NCBI RefSeq assembly: GCF_017565645.3
Contig: NZ_CP086136.1
Location: 7,175,501-7,239,500, forward strand
Length of the DNA: 64,000 bases
Source: Bradyrhizobium barranii subsp. barranii
GTDB lineage: Bacteria > Pseudomonadota > Alphaproteobacteria > Rhizobiales > Xanthobacteraceae
Direction of reading: 5' to 3'
Shown here piece by piece: positions 1 to 7,936 of the stretch. The first letter of the stretch is position 1. Each line of letters opens with the position of its first letter. The notes under the pieces were generated by a model. The model was given only the letters and a program-made list of their open reading frames with translations. It was not told the origin of the DNA and searched no databases. The position numbers and the translations under genes were made by a program.

Positions 1-1
1 C

Positions 2-214
2 ATCGGCCAATCCTGGGACGGCACCGACACCATCCGCACGCCGGACTACACTTTGTTCGACGCCATGGTCCGCTATGACAACGGCCCCTGGCGACTTCAG
101 GTCAATGCCAGCAACCTCTTTGACAAGCGTCACCTCACCACCTGCCGGATCGGCGGCGACTGCTTTCTCGGTATCGGCCGCACGCTGCTCGGCAGCGTGA
201 CGTACAAATTCTAG
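2..214 (+). CDS. TonB-dependent receptor, C-terminal end (partial)
   Basis: The frame is open from the window edge and ends at TAG 212-214, giving about 70 residues. The tail shows the last strands of an outer-membrane beta-barrel: a NASNLFDK motif, then CRIGGDC, then a terminal strand ending in Y-K-F. An aromatic last residue is typical of TonB-dependent siderophore receptors (FhuA/FoxA type), and N-x-F-x-K before a C-x-x-x-x-x-C pair fits that family. Known family role: energised uptake of ferric siderophores across the outer membrane. The ligand cannot be told from this fragment. The stop overlaps the first base of a palindromic repeat. Confidence 0.8.
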   Translation: MGQSWDGTDTIRTPDYTLFDAMVRYDNGPWRLQVNASNLFDKRHLTTCRIGGDCFLGIGRTLLGSVTYKF

Positions 215-262
215 AGCATGATCCGGAAAAGTGTGTAGCGGTTTTCCGCACAGATCATGCTC
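214..262. repeat. Palindromic intergenic repeat (GAGCATGATC type)
   Basis: GAGCATGATC at 214-223 is the exact inverse of GATCATGCTC at 253-262, with inner arms CGGAAAA and TTTTCCG. I recognise this as a common short interspersed palindrome of Bradyrhizobium/Rhodopseudomonas genomes. It sits just after the receptor stop and could act as a 3' RNA hairpin. A degenerate relative lies at 60990-61025. Confidence 0.7.
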
Positions 263-273
263 AAACAATAATC

Positions 274-314
274 TAAAGCGCGATGACGATTCATCCCAAT
301 CTCATCGCGCTTTA
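274..314. repeat. Inverted repeat, 13-bp perfect arms
   Basis: TAAAGCGCGATGA (274-286) and TCATCGCGCTTTA (302-314) are perfect inverse complements separated by 15 bases. It lies between the convergent 3' ends of the receptor gene and the disrupted secreted-protein gene, so it may terminate or protect both transcripts. It has no strong T-run. Confidence 0.6.
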
Positions 315-324
315 GGAACGACCG

Positions 325-671
325 CTAAGTCATGCTGCCGGGCATGAAGCAGCGCACGCGCGGATGGCCATCGACATAGTGCTTCCACACCATGGTTCGA
401 CCGATCTTGTTCGGCTCGGTGATCACCGCGCCGTCGGGCACGACGACCCATTCGTCGTCGATGCGCACGCGATAGTGGCCGCTATCGGATTCCCAGTCGA
501 CGTCGGCTATGACGTAGCCGTCGGCATCTGAGCAGCATTGCCCGTATTTGCTGTGCAAGCTCTCGAACCAGGGTTTTAGCGGCGAGTTGGCATAGCGGCC
601 GTCGTCGCGCGCCAGCGCCGAGGTCGCAAGCAGCGCCATCGGCCCCAGCAGCGCCGCCGCGCATAGTCTAG
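325..671 (-). pseudogene. Conserved secreted protein of unknown function, 5' end cut off by an IS
   Basis: The reading frame runs from the IS edge at 671 down to TAG at 325. An internal ATG at 639 would give 104 residues, but the frame is open upstream to the CTAG at 668-671. If the IS insert (672-2638) and one CTAG are removed, the frame joins to an ATG at 2652-2650 preceded by GGAG. The rebuilt product is about 118 residues, beginning MRLARLCAAALLGP and running into MALLATSALA-RDD, a textbook signal peptide. The mature part contains C-C, DGYVIADVDW and RCFMPGSMT stretches that I recall as a conserved Bradyrhizobium hypothetical family. As it stands the gene has lost its start, RBS and the front of its signal peptide, so it is probably inactive. 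Function unknown. Confidence 0.8.
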
Positions 672-811
672 CCCGTCTTATTCGCGAGAGGGCGCCTGAG
701 AGGCTGGCGAGCGTGGTGTAAAGCGCTGATGCGGCGTAGGATTCGGTTGCGAAGCCACCCCATCACCTTCAACCGCGAACGCCACGCCCGCCATGACCGA
801 TGATACGATTT
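672..811 (+). mobile_element. IS1380-family left-end remnant
   Basis: The stretch begins with the 19-base IS terminus (CCCGTCTTATTCGCGAGAG) and follows the left end of the complete copy, through the transposase start codon at about 793, up to GATACGATT. It then diverges abruptly at about 811. CTAG at 668-671 on its left equals CTAG at 2639-2642 on the right of the complete IS, suggesting this remnant carries the outer left boundary of the original insertion. It has several substitutions against both other copies, so it is an older or different lineage. Confidence 0.75.
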
Positions 812-1021
812 CAGACCACTATCGAGATAGCAAGAATTCAACACAAATAAAACCTCTGCCTCGCGCTCGATCTCTTCATGCTTGATAGTCTCGTTTCGGA
901 GGCTGATCACCTACCGCGTCTAATAGGCCGCTCGCGCCGGTTTCTTTGGACGCGGCACGACCGCGACTCCACGTTTCGGCACAGAAATGATCGGGAGTCA
1001 CTCAATCTTTCTTCAACTTAA
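812..1021. other. Unique spacer between IS remnant and complete IS
   Basis: These 210 bases match neither IS copy. On the minus strand there are two short protein-like stretches. One is an apparent C-terminus ending ARAAY-stop near 931. The second, beginning GTG at 910, runs about 34 codons (ISLRNETIKHEEIERE...) before it meets the remnant at 811. They look like the end of one gene and the start of the next from another locus, carried in by IS-mediated rearrangement. I do not recognise either product. Confidence 0.4.
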
Positions 1022-2638
1022 CCCGTCTTATTCGTAAGAGTGCGCCTGAGGGGTAAAGCGCTGATGCGGCGTAGGATTCGGTTGCGAAGCCAACCCCATC
1101 ACCTCCAACCGCGAACGCCACGCCCGCCATGACCGACGATACGATTCCGCCCTTCTCGTTTCCAGCCGTTCACGCCAAGAAAGTCACAGCTGCCTTCGAT
1201 GGTGGGCGCCTAACCTCGAACGGGGGCGTGATGCTTCTGGCGATGGCCGAGCGGCGTCTCGGTTTGGCCAACAATCTGGCCCGGGTGTTCCCGGATCGGC
1301 GCGATCCGACGCGGGTCGTGCACAGCCTGGTCGATATGCTCCGCGCTCGCATGTTCGCGATCTGCTGCGGCTACGAGGACGCCGACGACCTCGATCATCT
1401 GAGGTCCGATCCGGCATTCAAACTGGCCTGCGGACGGCTGCCGGACACGGGCCGGGATTTGTGTTCCCAGCCGACGCTGTCGCGGCTGGAGAATGCTCCG
1501 CGCCTGCGCGACGTGATCCGGCTGACCTACATTTTGGTCGACGCATGGATGGATAGCTACCCCCACGAGCCGGCATCCGTCACGCTCGACATCGATGATA
1601 CCTGCGACGTCGTCCACGGCCATCAGCAGCTCTCGCTGTTCAACGCTCATTATGACGAACGCTGCTTCCTGCCGATCCACGTCTACGACACGGAGAAGAG
1701 CCGGCCCGTGGCCGTCGTGCTGCGGCCCGGCAAGACGCCGGGCGGCGTCGAGGTGCGTGCCCATCTGCGCCGCCTGGTACGGCATATCCGGACGCGATGG
1801 CACAACACGCAAATTACGTTCCGTGGCGACGGGCACTATGCCCGGCCGGAGGCCATGGCGTGGTGCGAGACCAACGGCATCGACTACATCTTCGGTCTGT
1901 CCGGCACCAAGCCTCTCGCCAGAAAAGTCGACGAGGTCGCCGACGACATCCGCACGCGACGCGCCATCGAGAACCTGCCGGTTCTGCGTGGCTATACCGA
2001 GACGCGCCACAAGGCAAAGTCCTGGGATCGCGAACGGCGCACTGTCGCCCGTATTGAGGCGACGATGCTCGGCCTCGACATCCGCTTCGTCGTCACCAGC
2101 CTCGATGTCGGCTCGGCCGAGTGGATCTACGACAGCCTGTATTGCGCGCGCGGCCAAGCCGAGAATCTGATCAAGCTGCATAAGACGCAGCTCGCCTCCG
2201 ATCGCACCAGCTGCCGTTCGGCGCTCGCCAACCAGGTCCGTCTCGTGCTCCATACGGCCGCTTATTGGCTGATGCTGACCGTGCGCGACGCCATTCCCAA
2301 AGCCCGGGAATTGGCCGCTGCCGAGTTCGCGACGCTGCGTCTTCGGCTCTTGAAAATCGCCGCCCGTGTCGTCGAGACCACGAGCCGCATTCGCCTTGCG
2401 TTTGCCGCGGCATGTCCCGAAGCCGACCTGATCTGCGGCTTGCCCGGCGCGCTGCTGCCGCTCGGTCCTTGACCGGCGGGGCGTCCGCCCCCGTTCGCCC
2501 AACCCATCCCTCAAGCGCGTTGCAAAGTACCGGTCGTCAGGCGGCGAAAAGCCGAAGGCAATCCTGTGCGCCTCGTCAGACAAGATGTGCGGCCGCATCA
2601 ATCGGGCCCAAAAGCCGCACTCTCACGAATAGGACGGG
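1022..2638 (+). mobile_element. Complete IS1380-family insertion sequence
   Basis: The element is 1617 bp. The left terminus CCCGTCTTATTCGTAAGAG (1022-1040) is matched by the imperfect inverse CTCTCACGAATAGGACGGG (2620-2638). It carries one transposase gene. The left flank is TTAA and the right flank CTAG, so it has no matching target duplication of its own; the right flank instead pairs with CTAG at 668-671. Compared with the copy at 62709, the left end lacks about 14 bases between the terminus and the transposase start (107 versus 121 bases). Confidence 0.88.
1129..2472 (+). CDS. IS1380-family transposase
   Basis: 447 residues, the usual size for IS1380 transposases (DDE_Tnp_1_4 type). Family landmarks include TLDIDDT followed by HGHQQLSLFNAHYD and LPIHVYD, FRGDGHYARPEAMAW, YIFGLSGT, and NLIKLHKTQLASDRTS near the C-terminus. 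The acidic residues in the DIDDT and GDGHY blocks and in the NLIK region are the likely catalytic triad (family knowledge). Role: cut-and-paste transposition of the surrounding IS. The reading frame is intact. It differs from the second copy at four positions over the first 390 residues (V14I, an N/D in LANNLARVF, an L/F in VDMLRAR and an H/R in SYPHEPAS). Confidence 0.93.
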   Translation: MTDDTIPPFSFPAVHAKKVTAAFDGGRLTSNGGVMLLAMAERRLGLANNLARVFPDRRDPTRVVHSLVDMLRARMFAICCGYEDADDLDHLRSDPAFKLACGRLPDTGRDLCSQPTLSRLENAPRLRDVIRLTYILVDAWMDSYPHEPASVTLDIDDTCDVVHGHQQLSLFNAHYDERCFLPIHVYDTEKSRPVAVVLRPGKTPGGVEVRAHLRRLVRHIRTRWHNTQITFRGDGHYARPEAMAWCETNGIDYIFGLSGTKPLARKVDEVADDIRTRRAIENLPVLRGYTETRHKAKSWDRERRTVARIEATMLGLDIRFVVTSLDVGSAEWIYDSLYCARGQAENLIKLHKTQLASDRTSCRSALANQVRLVLHTAAYWLMLTVRDAIPKARELAAAEFATLRLRLLKIAARVVETTSRIRLAFAAACPEADLICGLPGALLPLGP

Positions 2639-2642
2639 CTAG

Positions 2643-2665
2643 CAAGTCGCATGTCATCTCCGCGG
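2643..2665 (-). promoter_or_regulatory. Stranded start codon and ribosome-binding site of the IS-split gene
   Basis: On the minus strand CGGAGATGAC precedes ATG (2652-2650). After four codons (M-R-L-A) the frame runs into the CTAG shared with 668-671. Rejoined across the IS it encodes the missing N-terminus of the signal peptide of the gene at 325-671. Any transcript from the native promoter now reads into the right end of the IS. Confidence 0.75.
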
Positions 2666-3006
2666 ATCGCAATCAGCGCCGGGAGGGACAGACACCGCCG
2701 TCCGCCTTCCGCACGGTGGCGGCGGGCGTGGAGACGGCGACTCGCTCCCCAGCGGCTTTGCGACAGCTATGCAAATCCGGCGCCAGCGTGCATTCCGGAG
2801 AACTACGGCCGCACGGTGTTGCCCCGGCCGGCGCGCACGTCCTGCATGTTCAACGCGCCGGCAATTTGCCGCAGCTGTTTTGGAGGCTTTCCTTGTTCCG
2901 CGAGGACGTGTACGAAACGGCCGCGGACGCGCGCCGCATCGTTTAATCAACTGTTTCAATTAGAGAAATCAGGTGTTGGCGTGACTGGCATTGGACCGTC
3001 AGCGCT
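2666..3006. other. Intergenic region, no gene supported
   Basis: About 340 bases. Several short overlapping frames are open, but all are arginine/proline-rich shadows without a credible RBS or family signature. The left part should hold the native promoter of the IS-split gene (minus strand). The AT-richer stretch around 2940-2975 is the likely promoter region of the gene starting at 3007. Confidence 0.5.
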
Positions 3007-4152
3007 ATGAGTTCGAGAGAGTTGCTTCCTGGCCAGCAGGATCCGACCGACTTGCCCGCAAGCGAAGTGCAGTTTGCACTCGTGATTTCGCGCATGCTCG
3101 AGACGGTGAAGGACGACGCGGATGCCAGGCGGCAGATGGTCTACGACCTCGCCCGCTACAAGCTCCAGGAGCAGTTCACCTACGCCGACGCCCGGAACAT
3201 CGACCAGATGAAGCGGGCGCTCGAGGTCGCGATCGAGGAGGTCGAAAAATTCTCGCGCGACGAGGCGCCCCTGGAGCGCTTGCCGTCACAACAGCTCACG
3301 TCGTCAAAGGCGACTGAGACAGGCGGCCTCCTGGTGTCCGGCGACGCGACCGTCCTGCGATCGAGGATCGAGATATCTCGCAGCAAGCTGCCTGCGATCT
3401 CGGGCCCGCTTCTACCGGTGATCAAGCGTACGGCGGCCATCCTGCTTGCCGTTGGCGCCGTCATCCTGATCGTCTCGCAGCGAGACAACATCGCCGCGCT
3501 GCGCCGGCAGATTTCGTCCCAGGCCCAGGAGATCGCGCAGGTATCGCCCAAGCCGGAGACGACGATCACGGTCGCCAAACCGGAGATGGTCACCCCTGCC
3601 CCGCCTCCCCCGACGCGCGTATTGCCAACCGACTACGGCATCTACGCATTGATCGACGACAAATCGCTGGCGGAGTTGAATGCAACAGGCGTGATGGCGC
3701 CGGACATGCGCATCGCGATTTCACCGGAGTTCAAGAAGCCCGATCGCCCGCATCTGCCGAACGGCCGCGTCAAATTCATCGTGTTCCGGCGGGACGCCGC
3801 GAACGTGATCCCCGAGCGCGTCGAGGTTCGGGTCGTCGCGAAGATCGCCAGGGAGTTTTCGACCGACGCCGCAGGCAAAAATCTGGGCGGCGGAGAAGAT
3901 GTCGGGGTGATCCGAAACTTCGCCTATCCGTTCCGGGTGTCGCCGATCCCGGGGAAGCCCGAGATGTACGAGCTTCACACCGGTGATTCAGGGCTCGAGC
4001 TTGCGCCGGGACATTACGTCCTGAGCCTGGGATCGCAGGCCTATTATTTCCAGGTCGACGGCGAGATCACCGATCCCCGGCAATGCCTCGAGCGGGTCGT
4101 CGCCGGCAACGGCACGTTCTACGCGCCCTGCAAGAAGGCACGAACGTATTGA
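3007..4152 (+). CDS. Single-pass membrane protein of unknown function
   Basis: 381 residues; I do not recognise a named family. Residues 1-80 are charged and helical (RQMVYDLARYKLQEQ; ...RALEVAIEEVEKFSRDE). A membrane span lies around residues 141-158 (TAAILLAVGAVILIVSQ), followed by a short coiled coil (DNIAALRRQISSQAQEI) and a proline-rich linker (PAPPPPTRVLP). The C-terminal 180 residues form a compact, probably beta-rich periplasmic domain with two late cysteines (PRQCLERV and APCKKART). Topology: N-terminus inside, C-terminal domain outside. Its start is 4 codons into SSRELLPG with a modest GGACCG upstream. It stands alone between the IS-split gene and a convergent DUF2147 gene. Confidence 0.75.
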   Translation: MSSRELLPGQQDPTDLPASEVQFALVISRMLETVKDDADARRQMVYDLARYKLQEQFTYADARNIDQMKRALEVAIEEVEKFSRDEAPLERLPSQQLTSSKATETGGLLVSGDATVLRSRIEISRSKLPAISGPLLPVIKRTAAILLAVGAVILIVSQRDNIAALRRQISSQAQEIAQVSPKPETTITVAKPEMVTPAPPPPTRVLPTDYGIYALIDDKSLAELNATGVMAPDMRIAISPEFKKPDRPHLPNGRVKFIVFRRDAANVIPERVEVRVVAKIAREFSTDAAGKNLGGGEDVGVIRNFAYPFRVSPIPGKPEMYELHTGDSGLELAPGHYVLSLGSQAYYFQVDGEITDPRQCLERVVAGNGTFYAPCKKARTY

Positions 4153-4229
4153 CGGTCGTCGAGACCGTCGTTGCTGAGGCACGCCCGGGCCACGCACTCA
4201 ACTGTCATCGCCCGACTTGATCGGGCGAT
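4153..4229. repeat. Two hairpins between convergent genes
   Basis: Immediately after the stop, GACGGTC and GACCGTC form a 7-bp stem. Further on, ATCGCCCGA (4207-4215) and TCGGGCGAT (4221-4229) form a perfect 9-bp stem with a 5-base loop. The second resembles a REP-like palindrome common in Bradyrhizobium (CGCCCGACTTGATCGGGCG core). Neither is followed by a T-run, so they are weak as intrinsic terminators. Confidence 0.55.
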
Positions 4230-4267
4230 CCACTATTCCAGAGACAGCGCGAGGATACGGAGGAGCC

Positions 4268-4879
4268 CTACTGCTTCGGCGCTGGCGCCATCATCGCGCC
4301 GCCCTTCTTCGCCGCAGGCGCGGGCGCAGGCTTCGTCGTCGCGGCGGTCGCCTGTGCCGGAAGATATTTGGCGACGATGGCAGGATCGACCTGGGCGATG
4401 TAGGCGTCGGGAAGACGCGTCCAGGTCTCGTCCTTGCCGAACAGGGAAATGCCGAGGAAGCCGCGCATGGTCAGCGTCTGCCCGTCCGCGCTGACCGACA
4501 TCTTAGCCTTCCAGATGTTGCCGTCGCGCGGATTGACCACGTTGCCGCCGTCATACTTCAAGCCGTCGCGCTTCATGTCGCGGATGAAGGAGAGCCCTAG
4601 CACCGGCGCGTTCTTGCGATCGTCGGTGCATTTCGCACAGACCTCATTCGGGTCGTCGCCGGGGCGCGGAAAGGTTTTTGCGATCACGCCTTCGAAGATG
4701 CCGTTGTGGTCGACGAAGAGAAACCATCCCACCGTCTTGCCGTCCTCGATCTTCTGCCAAAGACCCGCGGCGGTTGGCTGCTGCGCCTGTGCGGCTACCG
4801 GCCCAACCGCGCCAAGCGTCAGCGCAACAGCGAGCGCGAGGAGCGAGAGCAGCCGAAAGCTGGAAAAGAGAGTCCGCAT
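4268..4879 (-). CDS. DUF2147 family secreted protein
   Basis: 203 residues from ATG 4879, which has AAGGTG upstream and begins a clear signal peptide ([20 protein letters not shown]...VAAQA). A longer frame upstream to 5113 runs into the neighbouring gene and is rejected. The mature part has the DUF2147 pattern: [17 protein letters not shown], a C-x-x-C pair (EVCAKC), [10 protein letters not shown], then G-x-IWKAKMS and [20 protein letters not shown]. The tail is Ala/Pro/Lys-rich and likely disordered. Known family role is unclear; members are periplasmic lipocalin-like proteins. It is downstream of the ferredoxin-NADP reductase gene on the same strand, 107 bases away. Confidence 0.87.
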   Translation of the reverse strand: MRTLFSSFRLLSLLALAVALTLGAVGPVAAQAQQPTAAGLWQKIEDGKTVGWFLFVDHNGIFEGVIAKTFPRPGDDPNEVCAKCTDDRKNAPVLGLSFIRDMKRDGLKYDGGNVVNPRDGNIWKAKMSVSADGQTLTMRGFLGISLFGKDETWTRLPDAYIAQVDPAIVAKYLPAQATAATTKPAPAPAAKKGGAMMAPAPKQ

Positions 4880-4986
4880 TATGATCACCTTGCTAAGCCG
4901 CCACTGCAATGGCCGCAGACTACGGCGATTTCGCGAACGGTTCCAGCACCAGAAACATGGGGCATTGCCTACCGAACCCGGTGCCG

Positions 4987-6024
<1,038 letters not shown>

Positions 6025-6196
6025 TTATCGATCGTTATCGGTTGGACGCCGCCCGGGGGCAGAAGTGACCCTGCCTGTCTAGCCAACGGGGATGGATCAG
6101 GGAAGGCATAAAAGCGGGAGCACCCCGCAGCCGAGCCCACTTGCCGGGTCAGGATAACTGGGCTGTAACGGGATGCGATATGACGGAGATCAATCG

Positions 6197-6664
6197 GTGA
6201 ACGCACCAAGCCGCCTCGATACGACGCCGCGCCTGGAGGACTATCCCTATCGCCTCGGCGACAATGTCCGCTTCGGCGATCTCGATCCGAACCATCACGT
6301 CAACAACGCGGTCTACGCCACTTATTTCGAGACCGGCCGTGTCACGCTGATGAAGAGCCCGGAATACGGGCTGACGCCGCCGGGCCTCGCCTGGATCATG
6401 GTGCGGCTCGACATCCATTTCCGCGCCGAGCTGCACTGGCCGAACACGATCGAGCTCGGCCTCGGCGTGGTCAAGCTGGGACGGACGTCGGTGACCTTCG
6501 AACAGGTGGTGTTTTCGGAAGGAAAGTGCATCGCATCGGCGATGTCGGTCGGCGTCATGCTCGACGAGGCGACGCGGCGGCCTGCACCGCTCACCGCTGA
6601 GATCATCGAGAAGCTCAGACCCTGGCACAAGCGCGGTATCGAGGTCGCGCCGCCGAGCGCCTAG
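6197..6664 (+). CDS. Acyl-CoA thioesterase, 4HBT (hotdog) family
   Basis: 155 residues from GTG 6197, chosen because GGAG lies 8 bases upstream; an in-frame ATG at 6173 is possible but has no RBS. The hotdog signature is clear: VRFGDLDPNHHVNNAVY-T-YFETGR, where the Asp of D-L-D-x-N-x-H-V-N-N is the catalytic position in YbgC/4-hydroxybenzoyl-CoA thioesterase relatives. Role: hydrolysis of an acyl-CoA, substrate not determinable. It faces the ferredoxin gene convergently, with 15 bases between stops. Confidence 0.88.
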   Translation: MNAPSRLDTTPRLEDYPYRLGDNVRFGDLDPNHHVNNAVYATYFETGRVTLMKSPEYGLTPPGLAWIMVRLDIHFRAELHWPNTIELGLGVVKLGRTSVTFEQVVFSEGKCIASAMSVGVMLDEATRRPAPLTAEIIEKLRPWHKRGIEVAPPSA

Positions 6665-6679
6665 TATAGTGAGGGACGA

Positions 6680-7000
6680 TCAGGCCTGCCGTTCCGGCGT
6701 CGCCACGACGAGCCCGTCGAGTTCGTCGGAGACCTTGATCTGGCAGGACAGCCGCGAGTTCGGGCGCACGTCGAAACCGAAATCGAGCATGTCCTCTTCC
6801 ATCGGCGTCGGGCTGCCGACCTTCTCGCGCCAGGCTTCGTCGACATAGACATGACAGGTTGCGCAGGCACAGGCGCCGCCGCATTCGGCCTCGATGCCGG
6901 GAATGCTGTTGCGGATGGCGGCTTCCATCACGGTCGCGCCGTTCTCGACTTCCACCGTACGGGTTTCGCCCTTGTGGTCGACAAAGTTAATCTTGGCCAT
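6680..7000 (-). CDS. [2Fe-2S] ferredoxin, adrenodoxin type
   Basis: 106 residues from ATG 7000. Cluster ligands are C40, C46 and C49 (C-x5-C-x2-C in [12 protein letters not shown]) and C86 (RLSCQIKV), the adrenodoxin/putidaredoxin pattern. The length matches the family. Role: small cytoplasmic one-electron carrier for a reductase/oxygenase or biosynthetic pathway. The gene is not next to iron-sulfur assembly genes or a P450, so the acceptor is open. The FNR gene at 4987-6015 could supply electrons. Confidence 0.93.
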   Translation of the reverse strand: MAKINFVDHKGETRTVEVENGATVMEAAIRNSIPGIEAECGGACACATCHVYVDEAWREKVGSPTPMEEDMLDFGFDVRPNSRLSCQIKVSDELDGLVVATPERQA

Positions 7001-7166
7001 GTGTGCTCGTGCTGCCGCGATGTTGCGAATGAAGGAGGGTCCGGGCTGTCCTATAACGGGTCGATCCGCCCGGCGCCATAGGGTTTTGAAGCGACGTGAA
7101 TCCCGCTTCGCGGGAAGAAAACGCGTCAAAACAAAAGACTAGAGCGCGGTTTCTCGCCCTGTCGCC

Positions 7167-7541
7167 CTAGGGCTTCAGGATCGCCTCGATGGCGGCGCGA
7201 GCCTCGGTCACCGCCTCTTTCAACGCGGCGAAGGCGTGGGGCTGGCCATGGCCGGTCTGGACCGCGGTCTCCAGGCTGGCCGCGGCATCGGCCACCGCAA
7301 AGGCGCCGATTCCGCGCGCCGAGCCCTTGAGCTTGTGGGCGAGTGCGCCGGCCTCGGCCGGCAGTGCTGCCATCGCCGCGACCAGGCGGACCGCCTGCTC
7401 GGCGAACATCGCGAGCACTTCCTGTTCCAGCTCAGTGTCCCCGAGCGTCATGCGCGAGAGGTGATCGAGGTCGAGCGGGCTGTCGATGGGTGCAAGCGGG
7501 GGCGAAGGCATCCAGTCCATCCGTTGCAGTTCAGGCGTCAT
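7167..7541 (-). CDS. Hpt domain (histidine phosphotransfer) protein
   Basis: 124 residues consisting almost entirely of one Hpt four-helix domain. The phosphorylatable histidine is H69 in AHKLKGSARGIGA. There is no kinase or receiver domain, so it is a free phosphotransfer protein that would shuttle phosphate between a hybrid kinase and a response regulator. Family members of this size are common orphans in Rhizobiales. It is divergent from the giant GPR-like gene; the shared upstream region holds CtrA-like TTAA motifs, so both may be cell-cycle controlled (inference). Confidence 0.88.
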   Translation of the reverse strand: MTPELQRMDWMPSPPLAPIDSPLDLDHLSRMTLGDTELEQEVLAMFAEQAVRLVAAMAALPAEAGALAHKLKGSARGIGAFAVADAAASLETAVQTGHGQPHAFAALKEAVTEARAAIEAILKP

Positions 7542-7734
7542 GGCGCAGGCCCCGGCATCGCGCGATGTCCGCCGATCCGGCGGTCAAGCTCCCCCCACCG
7601 AAGCATGGAAATGGTTAACGAAGTGTTTGGGCCGTTTTACGCAAATCCGCCCGTTTATTGACGAAAAGTTGCCGCAATCCGGCGAGTCCGGTGGAGAATT
7701 CCATTTATTGCTAAGGCGTTACGGCGCTATCCTG

Positions 7735-7759
7735 TTAACGATGATTAAGATTGTCTTAA
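7735..7759. promoter_or_regulatory. CtrA-type box between the hpt and GPR-like genes
   Basis: TTAA at 7745-7748, seven bases, then TTAA at 7756-7759 matches the alphaproteobacterial CtrA consensus TTAA-N7-TTAA exactly. A further TTAA at 7735-7738 and a half site TTAACG at 7615-7620 lie nearby. The box is about 180 bases before the ATG at 7937 and about 200 bases before the hpt start. The rest of 7542-7936 shows no gene. Confidence 0.55.
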
Positions 7760-7936
7760 TCCCGGGCATTTCATTCGCGACGCTCTGCCAATAGGATGTT
7801 GCGGAAATTGGCGGACAAGCCGTCCGGGTGGGGACGGCTGGGAATCCGCGTAAGCGGCATGATCCGGTCTGTGGGCTTGCGTAGCGCGCTGGGCTCGCGG
7901 GGGGACGCGTACAAGTAACGAGGGCTCGGACTGAAC

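Noticed and set aside
1210..2601. A 463-codon antisense frame in the IS
   Set aside because: Shadow of the intact transposase; composition is Arg/Asp-rich and no known IS1380 element encodes an antisense protein.
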